The notes beneath the pieces are model-generated. The model had not been told where the DNA came from and ran no database searches. It saw nothing but the letters and a program-made list of their open reading frames with translations. Shown here piece after piece: positions 11,859-23,325 of a stretch of 64,000 nt of DNA (its first letter is position 1; each line of letters opens with the position of its first letter). Position numbers and translations under genes: made by a program. Source of the DNA: Gonocerus acuteangulatus (Eukaryota > Arthropoda > Insecta > Hemiptera > Coreidae); the NCBI GenBank assembly GCA_946811695.1, contig OX328132.1:96119456-96183455 (forward strand). Direction: 5' to 3'.

Positions 11859-12777
11859 CAGAGATGGGCAAAATTTTATTTATAAATAAAAATACGAATT
11901 TATTCGTATTTCATATATTTGTAAATACGAATATAAATAAATTTGTATTCATAAGTGTGAATACGAATTTATTTTTATTCACATATATTAAATATAAAAA
12001 TACAAATAAAATTTTATTCGCAAATTTTCCTGCGAATACAAATAAATTCACAGAAAAATTGTAAATATTCACAAAAAATGTGAATATTTACAAAAAATCA
12101 AGTGATTACAAAAAAAATCACATTAAAATATACGAATACGAATTTATTCAAATTATAATTTGTGAATAAAAATGTATTCACAATAAAATTCGCAAATAAA
12201 TTTATTCGTATTAAGATGATATTACGAAAGTTATTAAAGGTGACTTTTTTTTTTTTTTTTTTTTTTTTTTAAGTCACTTGACGTCTAGGTTGTCAGGCCT
12301 AGATTCAGTTTTTTTTTGGGGATGGAGATACAGATGACAAACTATCTAAAACAAATCTAGGCGCTAATAACCTAGACGTTAAACGCCTTTAAAAAAAGAA
12401 AACAAAATATCATCTTCATACGAATAAAATCATATTTGCGAATTTTATTGTGAATAAATTTTTATTCACAAATTAGGTATAATGTGAATAAATTTGTATT
12501 CGTATATTTTAGTGTGAATTATTTTGTAATCACTTGATTTTTTGTAAATATTCAAATTTTTTGTGATTATTTACAATTTTTTCTGTGAATTTATTTGTAT
12601 TCGTAGGAAAATTTGCGAATAAAATTTTATTTGTATTTTTATATTTAATATATGTGAATAAAAATAAATTCGTATTCACACTTATGGATACGAATTTATT
12701 TATATTCGTATTCACAAATATATGAAGTACGAATAAATTCGTATTTTTATTTATAAATAAAATTTTGCCCATCTCTG
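11859..12777. mobile_element. Palindromic (foldback) hAT-type non-autonomous element
   Basis: Flanked by the 8-bp direct repeat GTTAAAAC at 11851-11858 and 12778-12785. The element starts CAGAGATGGGCAAAATTTTA and ends with the complement. The 8-bp TSD and the CAGNGATGGGCAAA-like terminus are hallmarks of the hAT superfamily. Nearly the whole element is one inverted repeat: two arms of roughly 400-450 bp, about nine-tenths identical by eye, meeting near 12318. The arms are built of AATACGAATTTATTCGTATT-like words. Matching ORFs on opposite arms (11864-12064 plus, 12530-12772 minus) merely reflect the palindrome. A T-run at 12247-12270 and a nested TCTAGGTT/AACCTAGA pairing lie near the centre. 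Confidence 0.88.
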
Positions 12778-12903
12778 GTTAAAACCATGTCTCGAGCTGG
12801 GCACATGAAAGGGGCCGATTATGTCTATTTTTTCTCCCGAAACCACGCTCATGACCTGGTTTGACGCTAATTTTATTTCATTGTCAAAAACTATTCCATA
12901 AAG

Positions 12904-13059
12904 TTATACCGGTTTACGCTTCAATAGGCTGGAAAATATAAATTTTCTATTTGGGTTTTCTATCTCAGGGATGTATTCCTTAATATCACAACACGTGCCT
13001 TCCACGATGAAAGACAATAGCACAATTAGGAACAGCAAATATAAATTTAGCTTAAACAT
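12904..13059 (-). CDS. Candidate small secreted peptide or first coding exon
   Basis: A 51-codon ORF with an N-terminus that looks like a eukaryotic signal peptide: MFKLNLYLLFLIVLLSFIVE, then GTCCDIKEYIPEIENPNRKF and a basic tail LLKRKPV. The hydrophobic core spans residues 4-19 with a plausible cleavage after Glu20 or Gly21. Two adjacent Cys and a Lys-Arg site near the end would suit a processed secreted peptide. The ATG is preceded six bases upstream by TTTAG, a possible splice acceptor. The ORF ends at GTATAA, where GT could be a donor, so this may be one exon of a spliced gene. I do not recognise a family. Surrounding DNA (12790-13960) is not obviously repetitive, unlike most of the window. 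Chance occurrence remains possible. Confidence 0.35.
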   Translation of the reverse strand: MFKLNLYLLFLIVLLSFIVEGTCCDIKEYIPEIENPNRKFIFSSLLKRKPV

Positions 13060-13980
13060 GAGATGCTAAATAATTCTATAGACACCCAACTAATTAGTAC
13101 ATTTTATATTGACCAAATAAAATAAACTATTTTCCATTCATTTCTATGCTCCCTGGGCTTACGTGCCCGGAATTTTCAAAACTTTCCAGACCCCTAATTA
13201 GGTTGGAATATTTTCAGTAATAATGACGGAGGGGAAAACTTACTGATGCACATATGGAAAGTTTGATATAGCCACGAGCCGCCAAACTGGATAATTATTA
13301 ATTTTAACCGGTTTGTATTTCAGACAATAAATAAACCTGTATTCATATAAATAATGAACACGTGTACGCCTACAAATGAGCCATGGTGTTCATATATATA
13401 TACTTGACACGTATCCTGGAGGTCGGCGCACACTGAAAGATTTTATCTTCTAGTTTCATTGTTCGGTGGCCTAGCCAGTCCTTAGATAAAGACAACCTTT
13501 AATTTAGGACCTTGGAAGACAAAAGGCGAATCACAAAAACCGGATGTTGGGAAATCGAAGTCAAATTTTTGAAAGTGTTTCAGGAAAGTAGGCTATTGAA
13601 ATCCAATGGTTTAGTTTTAATTTGTACGAGTGATTTATGGGTAATAAAATGCTAGGAGTTTCAGACCTGGGATTCGCTCTTGAAATCGGACATTGAAATT
13701 TTCATAGATAATGGTGCTTTTCACCTTAACTTGAAACTGTGAGAGAACTAAAGGAGTACCAGAGAAACAAGACGAAGCGTCGTGTTACCTAAATCTTTCT
13801 GACTCAAAAAATAAAATAAAGGAAAAAGTAGATTTTTGAGATTCGCCCTTTCCCCTCCAGATTCCTGAATCGGTACATACAAAGGAAAAAATAAGGTAAG
13901 GGCATAGTAAATCATCTCCCTAGGGTTCCGAATGAACAGATATTAAAATAAATAGTGACCCAACATCTCAATAATTATTC
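13060..13980. other. Single-copy-looking DNA, no clear exon
   Basis: Less repetitive and slightly richer in G and C than its surroundings. I found no ORF with a recognisable motif. It would hold the upstream exon and promoter if the ORF at 12904-13059 is genuine. Confidence 0.3.
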
Positions 13981-13981
13981 T

Positions 13982-14172
13982 TATTTAGGCGGAAGGAAAG
14001 TTATGATGTAGCCATTCTAGAGGAAGGTTCGCCATCGTTATATTTGTCTGTATCTAGTTGTTAGGCTTCTGTAGAGGCATCTCATGATGCGAAACATGTA
14101 GAATTATTATGTTTTTATTAAATTGATAATTCTGGTAATTTGGAATTTTATTTATTGACTTTCCACCTACAC
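13982..14172 (+). mobile_element. Hammerhead-like inverted-repeat element, decayed (E4)
   Basis: Left end TTTAGGCGGAAGGAAAG and right end TTGACTTTCCACCTA are diverged inverted repeats of the type seen in the better copy at 62589-62835. At 14069-14098 lies CTGTAGA, a perfect 5-bp hairpin GCATC-TCAT-GATGC, then GAAACATG. The conserved A of the CTGANGA box is changed, so the ribozyme, if ever active, is probably dead. Confidence 0.4.
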
Positions 14173-15117
14173 TAGAAAAAAAAAACAAAAAACGAACACC
14201 TCTACAGTTTCTGTCCCTTAGGCCTGTAGCGGCCTGTTGTAGACATGAGTTTTTTGTATATACATGAACACATAAATGTGGCATACTTACTAGACTTCCC
14301 ACGCCGCTGGACATTTTTTTTGTGAGCCTCCGTTAGTAAAATAATTTCTTCAAGAGTTAGTTTCTCCCCATTCTAATTTCCCTTCTAAATATACATTGGG
14401 TGCAAATCCGCAAATATGTGTTTCTATGACACATTATAATAGAATATTTAAAAAGTTCCCTTCTGTCTATGCAATTCTGATTACACCCTTTATAACTAGG
14501 TATAATTAATTTTGTAAATTCTTATAGTTGGTAAAGCGCTTTAAGTTTTGAGGCAGTTGAAAAGTTCTCCGAGTATTAGGACTGCTAAGAGAGTCCTCTT
14601 CACTTTGGCCCCCTGCTTCTTGTTAATAACTTTCCGCCCAAATCCAAACACTTTGACCGCCCTCCATTCTTAGTCCTTCCGCAATCTATTTATGCAGAAT
14701 AAATCCTGTAATAAAACAATTTTTAGAAGAATGTTTTAATGTTACTTTCTCACTTTGTAGGCGTAAAACATAATATTTATCAAGAAAAGAATGGAAATTG
14801 CCCTGTTGTTTGACTACCGAAGACTCGGGCTTGAAGGATCCTAACGCTAATGGTGTGGATGTGTGCATACCACAATCCCCTTCTGATCCTTTTTTTTCTG
14901 ACCCATTAAAACGTTTTATAAGAAAATACAATAAATTAAAATAAGAATAATAGAAACAACTGCTTATTTTTACTCAAACAAAGGAGTTTTACACAGCTTT
15001 ATAGAAAATATAGTGCTCTTATAGTGTGCTAAAAGCACATTTGAAATCAAATTTCTAAGATTAAGAAAATAAACTATTCGAGCTGGTGATCGGTTTAAAA
15101 GTGTTTTTGTCCCCTTC
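14173..15117. other. No recognised gene
   Basis: AT-rich DNA. The minus-strand ORFs here (14054-14314, 14686-14931) show no motif and overlap repeat sequence in part. Confidence 0.35.
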
Positions 15118-15165
15118 TATTTTTGGCGCTATGAAGGGAGGGAGGAACCGCGCTAAAAACAACTC
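15118..15165 (+). repeat. R1 terminal hairpin fragment
   Basis: ATGAAGGGAGGGAGGAACCG followed by CGCTAAAAA matches the hairpin end of R1 (compare 24380-24410). Confidence 0.5.
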
Positions 15166-15715
15166 TTTATAACAAAGAATTATTTGATGTGCATTTTATT
15201 CAGAATGATAATCAAGAGATTAATATTTTAGATGTATTTATGAAAGTACCAGTTATTTAGTAAAATAATTTACCACAGAGTTTTGTTCAAGAAAATGTTT
15301 TTCTACTTGCTTACAAGGCTAAATTTATTTTCAAGATTTTCTAAAAATACCAAAAATCAAAATAATTTGATGGCGCTTTTGTAAAATTATTTTGATTTAC
15401 TTATATTTAGACATAACAATATGTGATAAAGGTAATGGTTGGTACTATTTGTCTTCCTCATTGTCCTAGTCTTGTGTTTAGAAGTAATTTGTCATCAGTG
15501 TCAATCCATAGGAAACGATTTTATTTTAATTGAAAATTTGTAAATAGTTTTAGGTATTATATTTATTGGTATTATTGATACTATTTTAAGGCAACTACCC
15601 ATAGGTAATTTATAAAATTATATAGAATTAATGATTAAACGACCAGATTCGTTCGGTGTGACCCTACATTTTGAAGGTTGAGGTTGGATGCATTTGTATT
15701 TATAACATATTCCCC

Positions 15716-15745
15716 CTGAGGAGGCACCAAATGGTGTAAAACATG
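15716..15745 (+). ncRNA. Hammerhead-like motif, core altered
   Basis: CTGAGGA, then a near-perfect hairpin GCACC-AAAT-GGTGT, then AAAAC where a hammerhead needs GAAAC. The conserved G after stem II is lost, so it is expected to be inactive. The layout is otherwise the same as the other motifs in this window. Confidence 0.4.
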
Positions 15746-15947
15746 TAGGAATGAGAGGAAAGAAATATATTTAAAGAGCCTAGTGACATTGTATTGGCCT
15801 TGATTTTGATAATTGCAAAATTATATAGTACACTCCCCCCCCCCCGTTAAAACATTCAAATCTTGTAAGCATTAAATAAAAACTAATACAAAAATACATT
15901 GTTCATGTGAACCTTGAAAAGAAGGAAATCAGTATATTTTTACTTAA

Positions 15948-16610
15948 GGGGTAATAAATACTACCTTGTATAGTCAACATCAAAGTCATTTTCTAAAATT
16001 TATGTTACCAAAAAAAAATCAATATTTTTCAAGTCTTTATGTCATCGACTTTATACGGGTTGTTAAAGTAACCAAAAAAAAAAAATTTCAATTCTTCAAA
16101 AACAAAATGGTGGAAATTTTTAATCTAGAACAAAAAAAAAAAAAAAAATTATTTTGAAAGAAGGTTAAATCTAGAAGGATTTTAATGACATTTTTTTTTG
16201 GGGGGAGGGATGGTGAAAAATTCTTCATTTCATATTAAAAACGTTCGAAAATCGGTCATAAATTCTATGAATGGAAAAATCCCTACGTAGTTAACTAGCA
16301 AATATAATTAGGAATCTGCAGTTAAAATATGTAGTTTGACCAGGTGAAAATTGAAAGCGCAAGCGTATCGCCCGATTTGAAAAACATAGTTTTGATATGA
16401 TCGACTTTAAAGTTTAATGTACCGAATAGTTAATTTTTTTTCTTGTAATAAAGATAAAAAAAATGGTTTTTAATTTAGAAATGTATCGGGACTTTGATTG
16501 AAAAATCGTGGATTTCGACACTCTTGAATATCATTTTTGATTAGTTAACGCGGCATTTAAGCCCATAAAAAAGGAAAAGGCAATAAAAAGTTGCTAGGAA
16601 GTATCACCCC
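15948..16610. mobile_element. Non-autonomous TIR element with TTAA flank (copy 2)
   Basis: Preceded by TTAA at 15944-15947 and followed by TAAA. Ends GGGGTAATAAATACTACC and GTATCACCCC are inverted repeats. The interior matches copy 1 (for example AATCAATATTTTTCAA and TTTTTAATCTAGAACAAAA). It is shorter than copy 1 through internal deletions. The ORF at 15966-16157 is chance. Confidence 0.55.
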
Positions 16611-18745
16611 TAAAGCACATTGTATTTGATTCAGAAATCTGTTATTTTAGATACTACGATATGTTTTTAAATCAGTATAGGTTATCTGGTTGCCTAGTTC
16701 AAAAGAAATAAAGTATTTGCTTGAGTGTACTGTTATAAACTAGAGTTTTTAATATTCTACAGAGATTTGGAATACTACACAAGACGGTAAGGTGTTACAG
16801 AAGACATCACGCGAATCTGTATTTTCACAAATTGAAAAATTACAGCTTGAATCTGAGGAGGATAACCTTCCACCAGTACGTCCACGCCTAGAATGATCAT
16901 TCTATCACTGAGTGGTGAAGTTTTTATTTTTTGACCTTCCACCTAGCACGAAAATACGAAGATTAAGAGAAGGGTCAATTGCAGAATAACTACTTATACG
17001 TATATTTACTGCGCAATAATGAATTGGGATCTAATTCGGTAGGATTTACTTCGCCTGGCATTTTTAAATTATCTTCATCATAAACTGCAATAATATTTAT
17101 TAAAAATTATTACTGTATTTGTACTGCAATAAAATTAAACTAGGGGATTTCTAAAAAAAATAACGAAATAAATCTTCGAGTCTGTTTTAGTTGCATAATT
17201 TAGTCCTCTGCAGTATTAACTTTCTGGTGACCTTGATTGCTCATACTCTCAATAGTATTGCGACATTCGTGTTGTTAGTAAAAGCACAACCTGATCTAAA
17301 TAGAGATTAATGAGAAAAGTGCATCTTCGTGTTTACTATTCTTAAGACATTTTGTTACTATTAAATGGATTATCGATTGTTTTGTATTTTCTATTTTGTT
17401 TGGCCCTACCAATATTAAATATATTGGCTGATTTAATTAAAATTAACAGATAACGAATAGATTAAAAACATTTCTATTCATTTTTGCGGAGTAAGACGCT
17501 GGAATGAGAACTACGATCTTTTTTCATAAATAATGAATGGATTTAAAGCTTTTTGGCCTCCATTCTAGGCTCCATTTTCGTTATATGATCACATTTTTTT
17601 TTTTGTATTCTCAATGCATTTTTTATCCATTATCAATAAATAACTTGTTAACCTAAAAATAAATATGTGCTTGTAATAAGCATACTGATAATTGAATAGC
17701 AGTCAAAGCTCCTAATACTATGAGCTTTATGTAAAAGAAGACTCGGAATTCATTTCATTATCACTTATATTCGTTTGTGGCTTGTAATAAAATAAAGTAT
17801 TAGTAATTATTCTTCGTTGTCCTGAGAAAATGACTGTCAATAATATTTTTTTAAGCACAGGCAATTAATTTATTTATGAAATAAAATTGTAAGTTATTTT
17901 TTTTCGACGTAAATCCATTCATATGGACATTAGAGCCCAGCTATGACAACCAAATACTTTCTGAGAGCATATGTTTCAGTATCATGCGGGTCGGACTTTT
18001 TGCATATGCCCTAGCAGACGGAATAAATTGTAACATACCTGAGTGTTCAATGAGGTATTTGAGATCATTTCCTATTGAAGCATTTTCTTAATTTTTAAAC
18101 TTGCTTCGCAGCTCCAGGTTCATCGGAATTTGCATTGACCGTAGGGTAGGCGGGAAGGGTGTTTGGTTAGGAAGCAACTCCTAAATCAACTTTTCAGATT
18201 AATTTAGCCCAACTCTATGCTCATTTTACGAATTATAATTTTCGCTTTACTCTCCTTAATCATAACTCCGAACCTAGCCTATGTTTTTCTCAAATCTTAC
18301 TCTATGCATTTCCCCCAACTTGCTCTATATTTTTATCAAAATATATTGCATATTTATTATTTTAACCCCCTCCTCCCATTTGATTTTTTATTGCTTCAAA
18401 CTTATCTATAACCTAAATAAGTCTAGTGCTCTAGATTTGATTTCAAGTTTACTATATTCCCTATTCTATAAATTATTCTAAACAGACTCAAATTTCTAGT
18501 CAATATTTTGCTCCAAAGTCCATATTTTACAGCTAATTTCCCTACTGTTTTGTGTCCTTTTCAACTTCAAACTTTCTCTAATTGGTGGTCCATTTTCTTA
18601 ATGTTTGAAGATAGGAAGGGAGCGCTAGAAGCAAAAATCAGTTCTCGTCTATAATTCTGAGAGAACTTACCCTAAAATAGTAAGTGAACAAGGCAACTTA
18701 AATTCCTGTGGTGTTAATCAAAACTCGGAATTGCAGAGCGAATCA
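16611..18745. other. No recognised gene
   Basis: Long AT-rich stretch. At 16920-16935 the sequence TTGACCTTCCACCTAG resembles the right end of the hammerhead-like elements and may be a solo end. At 18180-18560 pyrimidine-rich sequence with repeated CTCTATG words gives two overlapping hydrophobic ORFs that I treat as low complexity. Confidence 0.35.
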
Positions 18746-19022
18746 GGCCCAGGGGGGCAGATAATGTTAAGGTATCTAATTATTGATCATACGGTACACT
18801 AAAGTGTGGTCATTACTATGCTCCGGCTGCCTGATTTTCCCCTTTGGAGGTACCCATTAATAGATTAATTAAAGGCTGGGTGAGCCTACGGACGATCTCG
18901 TACCCCGAATCCAAAGCCACGAAGGAAGACACTAGAAGATTAAATCCTTAGTGCACTCGGGTTTTGAACTCAGGCCCTTCAGCATATTAGTCGAGTGCTC
19001 TACCACTGAGCTTACCTCACCC
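18746..19022 (-). mobile_element. tRNA-derived SINE (SINE-1), 3'-truncated copy
   Basis: On the minus strand it opens with a tRNA-like head (GTAGAGCACTCGACTAATAT, then GAGTTCAAAACCCGAG), followed by the same body as the full copy at 63088-63455, with shared CTAGTGTCTTCCTTCG and GGGTACCTCCAAAGG-type words. About 25 bp of the 3' end are missing. Confidence 0.75.
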
Positions 19023-19283
19023 TTATTAGAGTAACCGTGGAATCAGCTTAGATTTGAAGAGCTCGAATACTCATTGCTAAACTGTTTTAATCCAATTAGA
19101 CCAAGTGAGTGGGTTGTTATGTTCATTATCGCAATAATAAAGGAGCTGAAGCAGCTTAGCGTTTCATCCTGTGGCCCAAAGCGGCTTACTTCATCTCCTC
19201 TTTAGTCGATAGCCACTTGCTTTTAATTCATAGTCGGATATATAAATAAGTTTTCAATTGTTAAAGCACAATATTATTGTCAA

Positions 19284-19712
19284 CTAGCTGTTACCCGGCG
19301 TGCCATGCTACACCTACTATCAGTCTATGACTCTCCCCGTATCAAGATCTACTTGATACCTAGTTGTCTATACCCAGTTACGAAAATCGGTCAAACGATG
19401 TGAATTTGTTTTAGTTCATAATGATACCGGCAGAGGCCAGCACAACAGCACTTCAGACAGAGGCCACTAGTAGTCGATTCAAAATGGCCGTCACAATGAG
19501 AATGGTTCAGTGTAGCCAATTTTTCTTGAACAAAACTTTTGACCTTTTCGCCAAATTTTGAAATTTTGACCTAGCCTAGGAGATTTCTCGTATCAATACC
19601 TACCTGTGTGCCAAGTGTGGTCAATATCGGTCAAACGGTGTAGATTTGTATAAGGAACAAACAAATAAATAAATAAACAGAAAAAGAGACAGACACGTGA
19701 TTTATATATATA
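19284..19712 (+). repeat. Interspersed repeat R2, near full-length
   Basis: Opens with ACTAGCTGTTACCCGGCG, a signature of a widespread arthropod repeat class. It ends AAACAGAAAAAGAGACAGAC followed by TATATATATAGATTT. It contains GGTCAAACGATGTGAATTTG and GGTCAAACGGTGTAGATTTG, a diverged internal repetition. The superfamily is unresolved. It has no coding capacity. Confidence 0.6.
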
Positions 19713-20159
19713 GATTTGTACCGTGTAACGCGCACATAGGGGTAAGTCATGACTTGAGCTGCCCACTTCGAAGTTCGGTATCTCAAAATAATTTTATGAA
19801 ATCCCGACTCGCAGGTCATGGTGCATCACTCTGCTGATTTGAAAATATGATTGATTTGGGCCTTTCAATGATGCTTATTACTTAACGTGGTCTCATCCCA
19901 GGAGGATAAAACACGCTAAATCGTACGAAAAAACTGTTTCTTTATATTTCAAGAAAAAAAATATCGAAAGCGTTGTTTTCGTTCTATTTCTTCCCTTCTA
20001 ACTTAATATTTTAAGTTAATGCAGCAATCAATAGTTAATTTTATTGTTCCTCTTAAGTTTATTCAATTTGGAATATTGAAAAAAATTCACTTTGTAGCTA
20101 ATCATTTTGTTGATGGCTGGAAAAAAGAGAAACTATTTGTGATGGAGAGGATAGAGAAG

Positions 20160-21245
20160 TTCTCCATCTCTGATATAAATTTAGGAGAAGTTAACTATCT
20201 GATAGAAATGCCCCCGATAATAATTTCGGAGAAGTTTACTTTCTAATAGAAATTGTAGGAGAAGTTAACTTTCTGAAAGAAATGTAGTAATAGTGAACCC
20301 CCTGGTAAAAATGTGGGAATAGTTAACCATATGATAGAAATGTCTCAGAAAATAATTTCGAAGGCGTTTACTCTCTGATAGAATTGTTGGAGAAGCTAAC
20401 TCTCTGATAGAAATGTAGTAATAGTGAGCCCCGGATTGAAATATAGGAGAAGTTAACTCTGATTATAAAATCGATGGAGTTTACTCTCTGATAGAAATGT
20501 TGGAGAAGTTAACTCTCTGATAGAAATGTAGTAAGAGTGAGCCCCGGATTGAAATATAGGAGAAGTTAACTCTGATTATAAAGTCGATGGAGTTTACTCT
20601 CTGATAGAAATGTTGGAGAAGTTACCTCTGATTATAAAGTCGATGGAGTTTATTCTCTGATAGAAATGTTGGAGAAGTTAACTCTCTGATAGAAATGTAG
20701 TAATAGTGAGCCCCGGATTGAAATATAGGAGAAGTTAACTCTGATATAAAGTCGATGGAGTATACTATCTGATAGATAAGTTGGAGAAGCTAACTCTCTG
20801 ATAGAAATGTAGTAATAGTGAGCCCCGGATTGAAATATAGGAGAAGTTAACTCTGATTATAAAGTCGATGGAGTTTACTCTCTGATAGAAATGTTGGAGA
20901 AGTTAACTCTCTGATAGAAATGTAGTAATAGTGAGCCCCGGATTGAAATATAGGAGAAGTTAACTCTGATATAAAGTCGATGGAGTATACTATCTGATAG
21001 ATAAGTTGGAGAAGCTAACTCTCTGATAGAAATGTAGTAATAGTGAGCCCCGGATTGAAATATAGGAGAAGTTAACTCTGATTATAAAGTCGATGGAGTT
21101 TACTCTCTGATAGAAATGTTGGAGAAGTTAACTCTCTGATAGAAATGTAGTAATAGTGAGCCCCGGATTGAAATATAGGAGAAGTTAACTCTGATTATAA
21201 AGTCGAAAGAAGTTTACTCTCTGATAGAAACGTTGGAGAAGTTGC
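20160..21245. repeat. Minisatellite with higher-order structure, 112-113 bp period
   Basis: GAGCCCCGGATTG starts near 20428, 20541, 20710, 20822, 20935, 21047 and 21160. Most steps are 112 or 113 bp; one step of 169 bp contains an extra 56-bp sub-unit. The basic word is GGAGAAGTTAACTCTCTGAT. Two alternating unit types (GATTATAAAGTCGATGGAGT and GATATAAAGTCGATGGAGTA) form a 225-bp dimer that is itself duplicated (20710-20935 and 20935-21160). Confidence 0.9.
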
Positions 21246-22620
21246 ATCGGGCAGCGATATCTGGCCGAGGGTAGCTGGCGATCTACTTGTATTAAAAAGT
21301 ATTTCATCACCCTTGGCACACAAAGGACGATCCGTCGTTGTCGAACTAGTCTTTAGCGCTTTTCCGGGCGATACAGTTGTACAAAATTACACATTTCTCG
21401 CGCGATCTGTTTGGTAAAATGAGAAGAAATTGAATTATTCCTTGAAATATGGCAAAACTATGTGTATTTGTTTGATAAATTCCATTAATATTATAAAAAT
21501 GTGGTAAAGCAGGCTTTTCGGGACATGCCCAATAATATTAATGAGTGAGTGAGTCAGACAGTTTCACATTTTCCATCGCCTATATCTTATCAAAACAACA
21601 AAAATAATAACAGAACTTTGAAAAATAGCACGACCTGTTCTCTAGAAAGGAACCAGTTTACTTTACTGCTCACAAAGATGTCGCGTGTTATCTGATGCCC
21701 TCACATCGCAGACCGCCACGAAGATAGTTCGAGCCTTAAATTTAATGTACTGTAAAATTTCAAACGATCAATAATCATTCGTCTAGTCGGAAACGTGCTT
21801 ACACAACGCTGAGTATTTTCGTTTTCTCGCAACTAAGCTAGCTATAAAAAAGTCAAATCTAATGAGAAAGGTGCAATATGAAAATCAGCGAAATTGGTGT
21901 AACAGAAGATGGATTTTACCATAAACCCGAAAGTTTGATGAAGCCGTATTTAACCAATTTCGTCAGCTAATATTAAGTTTTGTAATATTGAAAAAATAAA
22001 CCTTTATATATTTCTTGTAACCGATGTATTGCTGAAATGGTTGCTTAGGAGGCAAAAATCTGAGATATTTTTCCATATCTAGGGAAATATAGGGAATGAT
22101 CTGTAGTATTCTATCTCCCTAAACCAGTAACTATGAAGATATATCTGCGTGGGTTGAATATTTCCTAGCCGACAGTTCCTTTCAACCCCGAACCTCTTGT
22201 AGTTGAAATCATGATATCGATCTGGACTCGTACTGCACGCTATATTCCTCCAAGTTTGTTCATTAATGAAATATTTACGAGCTCGACACGCTAGATTATT
22301 TGAACCATCTTCTGAAATGGCGGAGGTTGTGGAACCTAAAGAGTCAATAATGGCAGGGTGTGTATTTGGTTTTAGTTGGTCGTTGGTTTGTTTTGCGTAA
22401 ACAGGCTGGGATATGCATTCAACAGAGCTATGACTCCTCACAAACAGGAAATGTTACCATTTTATGATGCAAACCATGGCTAGTTAACATTGGCACATCA
22501 ATCGAAAATTCTGTTCGTTGAAAATTTGTAGATGGCCTTTAAAAGGATTCGAATTATCAGAGTTAAATTGGAGATGGTTCAAACATTTGTACATCTTCAT
22601 GTTTATGAAAATTATGTTTG
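21246..22620. other. No recognised gene
   Basis: Mixed single-copy-looking DNA. A 120-codon minus-strand ORF (22079-22441) has no motif I recognise and no supporting splice context. A short GAGTGAGTGAGTCAG repeat lies at 21544-21560. Confidence 0.35.
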
Positions 22621-22624
22621 AACC

Positions 22625-22700
22625 TGTGCAAGGTCCGACTCGCAGGTACGGAGTCATCTTAGCGCGTTTACTTTCTTATCCCTACTGACATTTATAAAGG
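22625..22700 (+). repeat. R1 terminal fragment
   Basis: GTCCGACTCGCAGGTACGGA then CATCTTAGCGCG matches the R1 end seen at 23060-23100, about 430 bp further on. Confidence 0.5.
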
Positions 22701-23176
22701 AATAGAAACAGTTATAAGTAGTTTTGATTTTTCGTGAAAAATGTAAACATCTAAAATAAAATAAATATTTTAGGTGTTACAAGGCAGAGGAAAGTGACTG
22801 TAGTCAACATACAAACAAGCGGAAATTATTGCATCCGCCTTTTCCCTCATGTCTAAAGAAGGCTCTATGAGTCAATCCATGACTAGAACACTCATTTTAT
22901 TTTTCAATTTATTTTTAAAAAACAACCAATTAAAATGTGAGGAAAATAAAGAAGACAAAAACAGTTCTAAAGAACAAAATCAACAGCAGTACGGTAGTAG
23001 AAAATATTCATTCGGTATCTTCGAATATTACCCGGAAAGTTCTATTTCTAACAACAAAAAGTCCGACTCGCAGGAACTGCATCATCTTAGCGCGGTTCCG
23101 TTCTTATCTCTAGACTCATTTAAAATGATTAAAATAGAAGCTGTTATTATTTTGGGTCCACATTTCTAGAAAGCAT

Positions 23177-23325
23177 GAAGATTAGATAGTTAGCCGTCGA
23201 GGTGATAAGTAAAGATGGAATGGTTGGGATTCGGCTAAAGAAACCTCAATACGATTTTTGTTAAAAAATCTATATTTAGGACGTTTTGGCTACTCATTGG
23301 TAGCCTTCGTCAGCAATGAAAGTGC
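23177..23325 (-). mobile_element. Penelope-like element, 3'-end fragment
   Basis: Reverse complement of 60137-60282, the 3' part of the PLE described below. It shares TTAGCCGTCGAGGTGATAAG, GGAATGGTTGGGATTCGGCT, and the hammerhead-like motif. Its insertion splits the R1 copy between GGGTCCACA and GTGCCGGGTGG. Severe 5' truncation is typical of PLE insertions. Confidence 0.7.
23279..23313 (-). ncRNA. Hammerhead-ribozyme-like motif, one core change
   Basis: CTGACGA, an A, a perfect 6-bp stem GGCTAC/GTAGCC closed by CAATGA, then AAAACGTC. The related motif at 60142-60176 has GAAACGTC, so this copy has lost the invariant G after stem II and is probably inactive. Confidence 0.55.

Noticed and set aside
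18217..18481. Two overlapping hydrophobic plus-strand ORFs as membrane proteins
   Set aside because: They come from pyrimidine-rich low-complexity DNA with repeated CTCTATG words. Both frames are hydrophobic simply because T-rich codons encode Leu, Phe and Ile.
22079..22441. 120-codon minus-strand ORF as a host gene
   Set aside because: No recognisable domain, no signal peptide, no clear splice context. Length alone is not enough in this composition.
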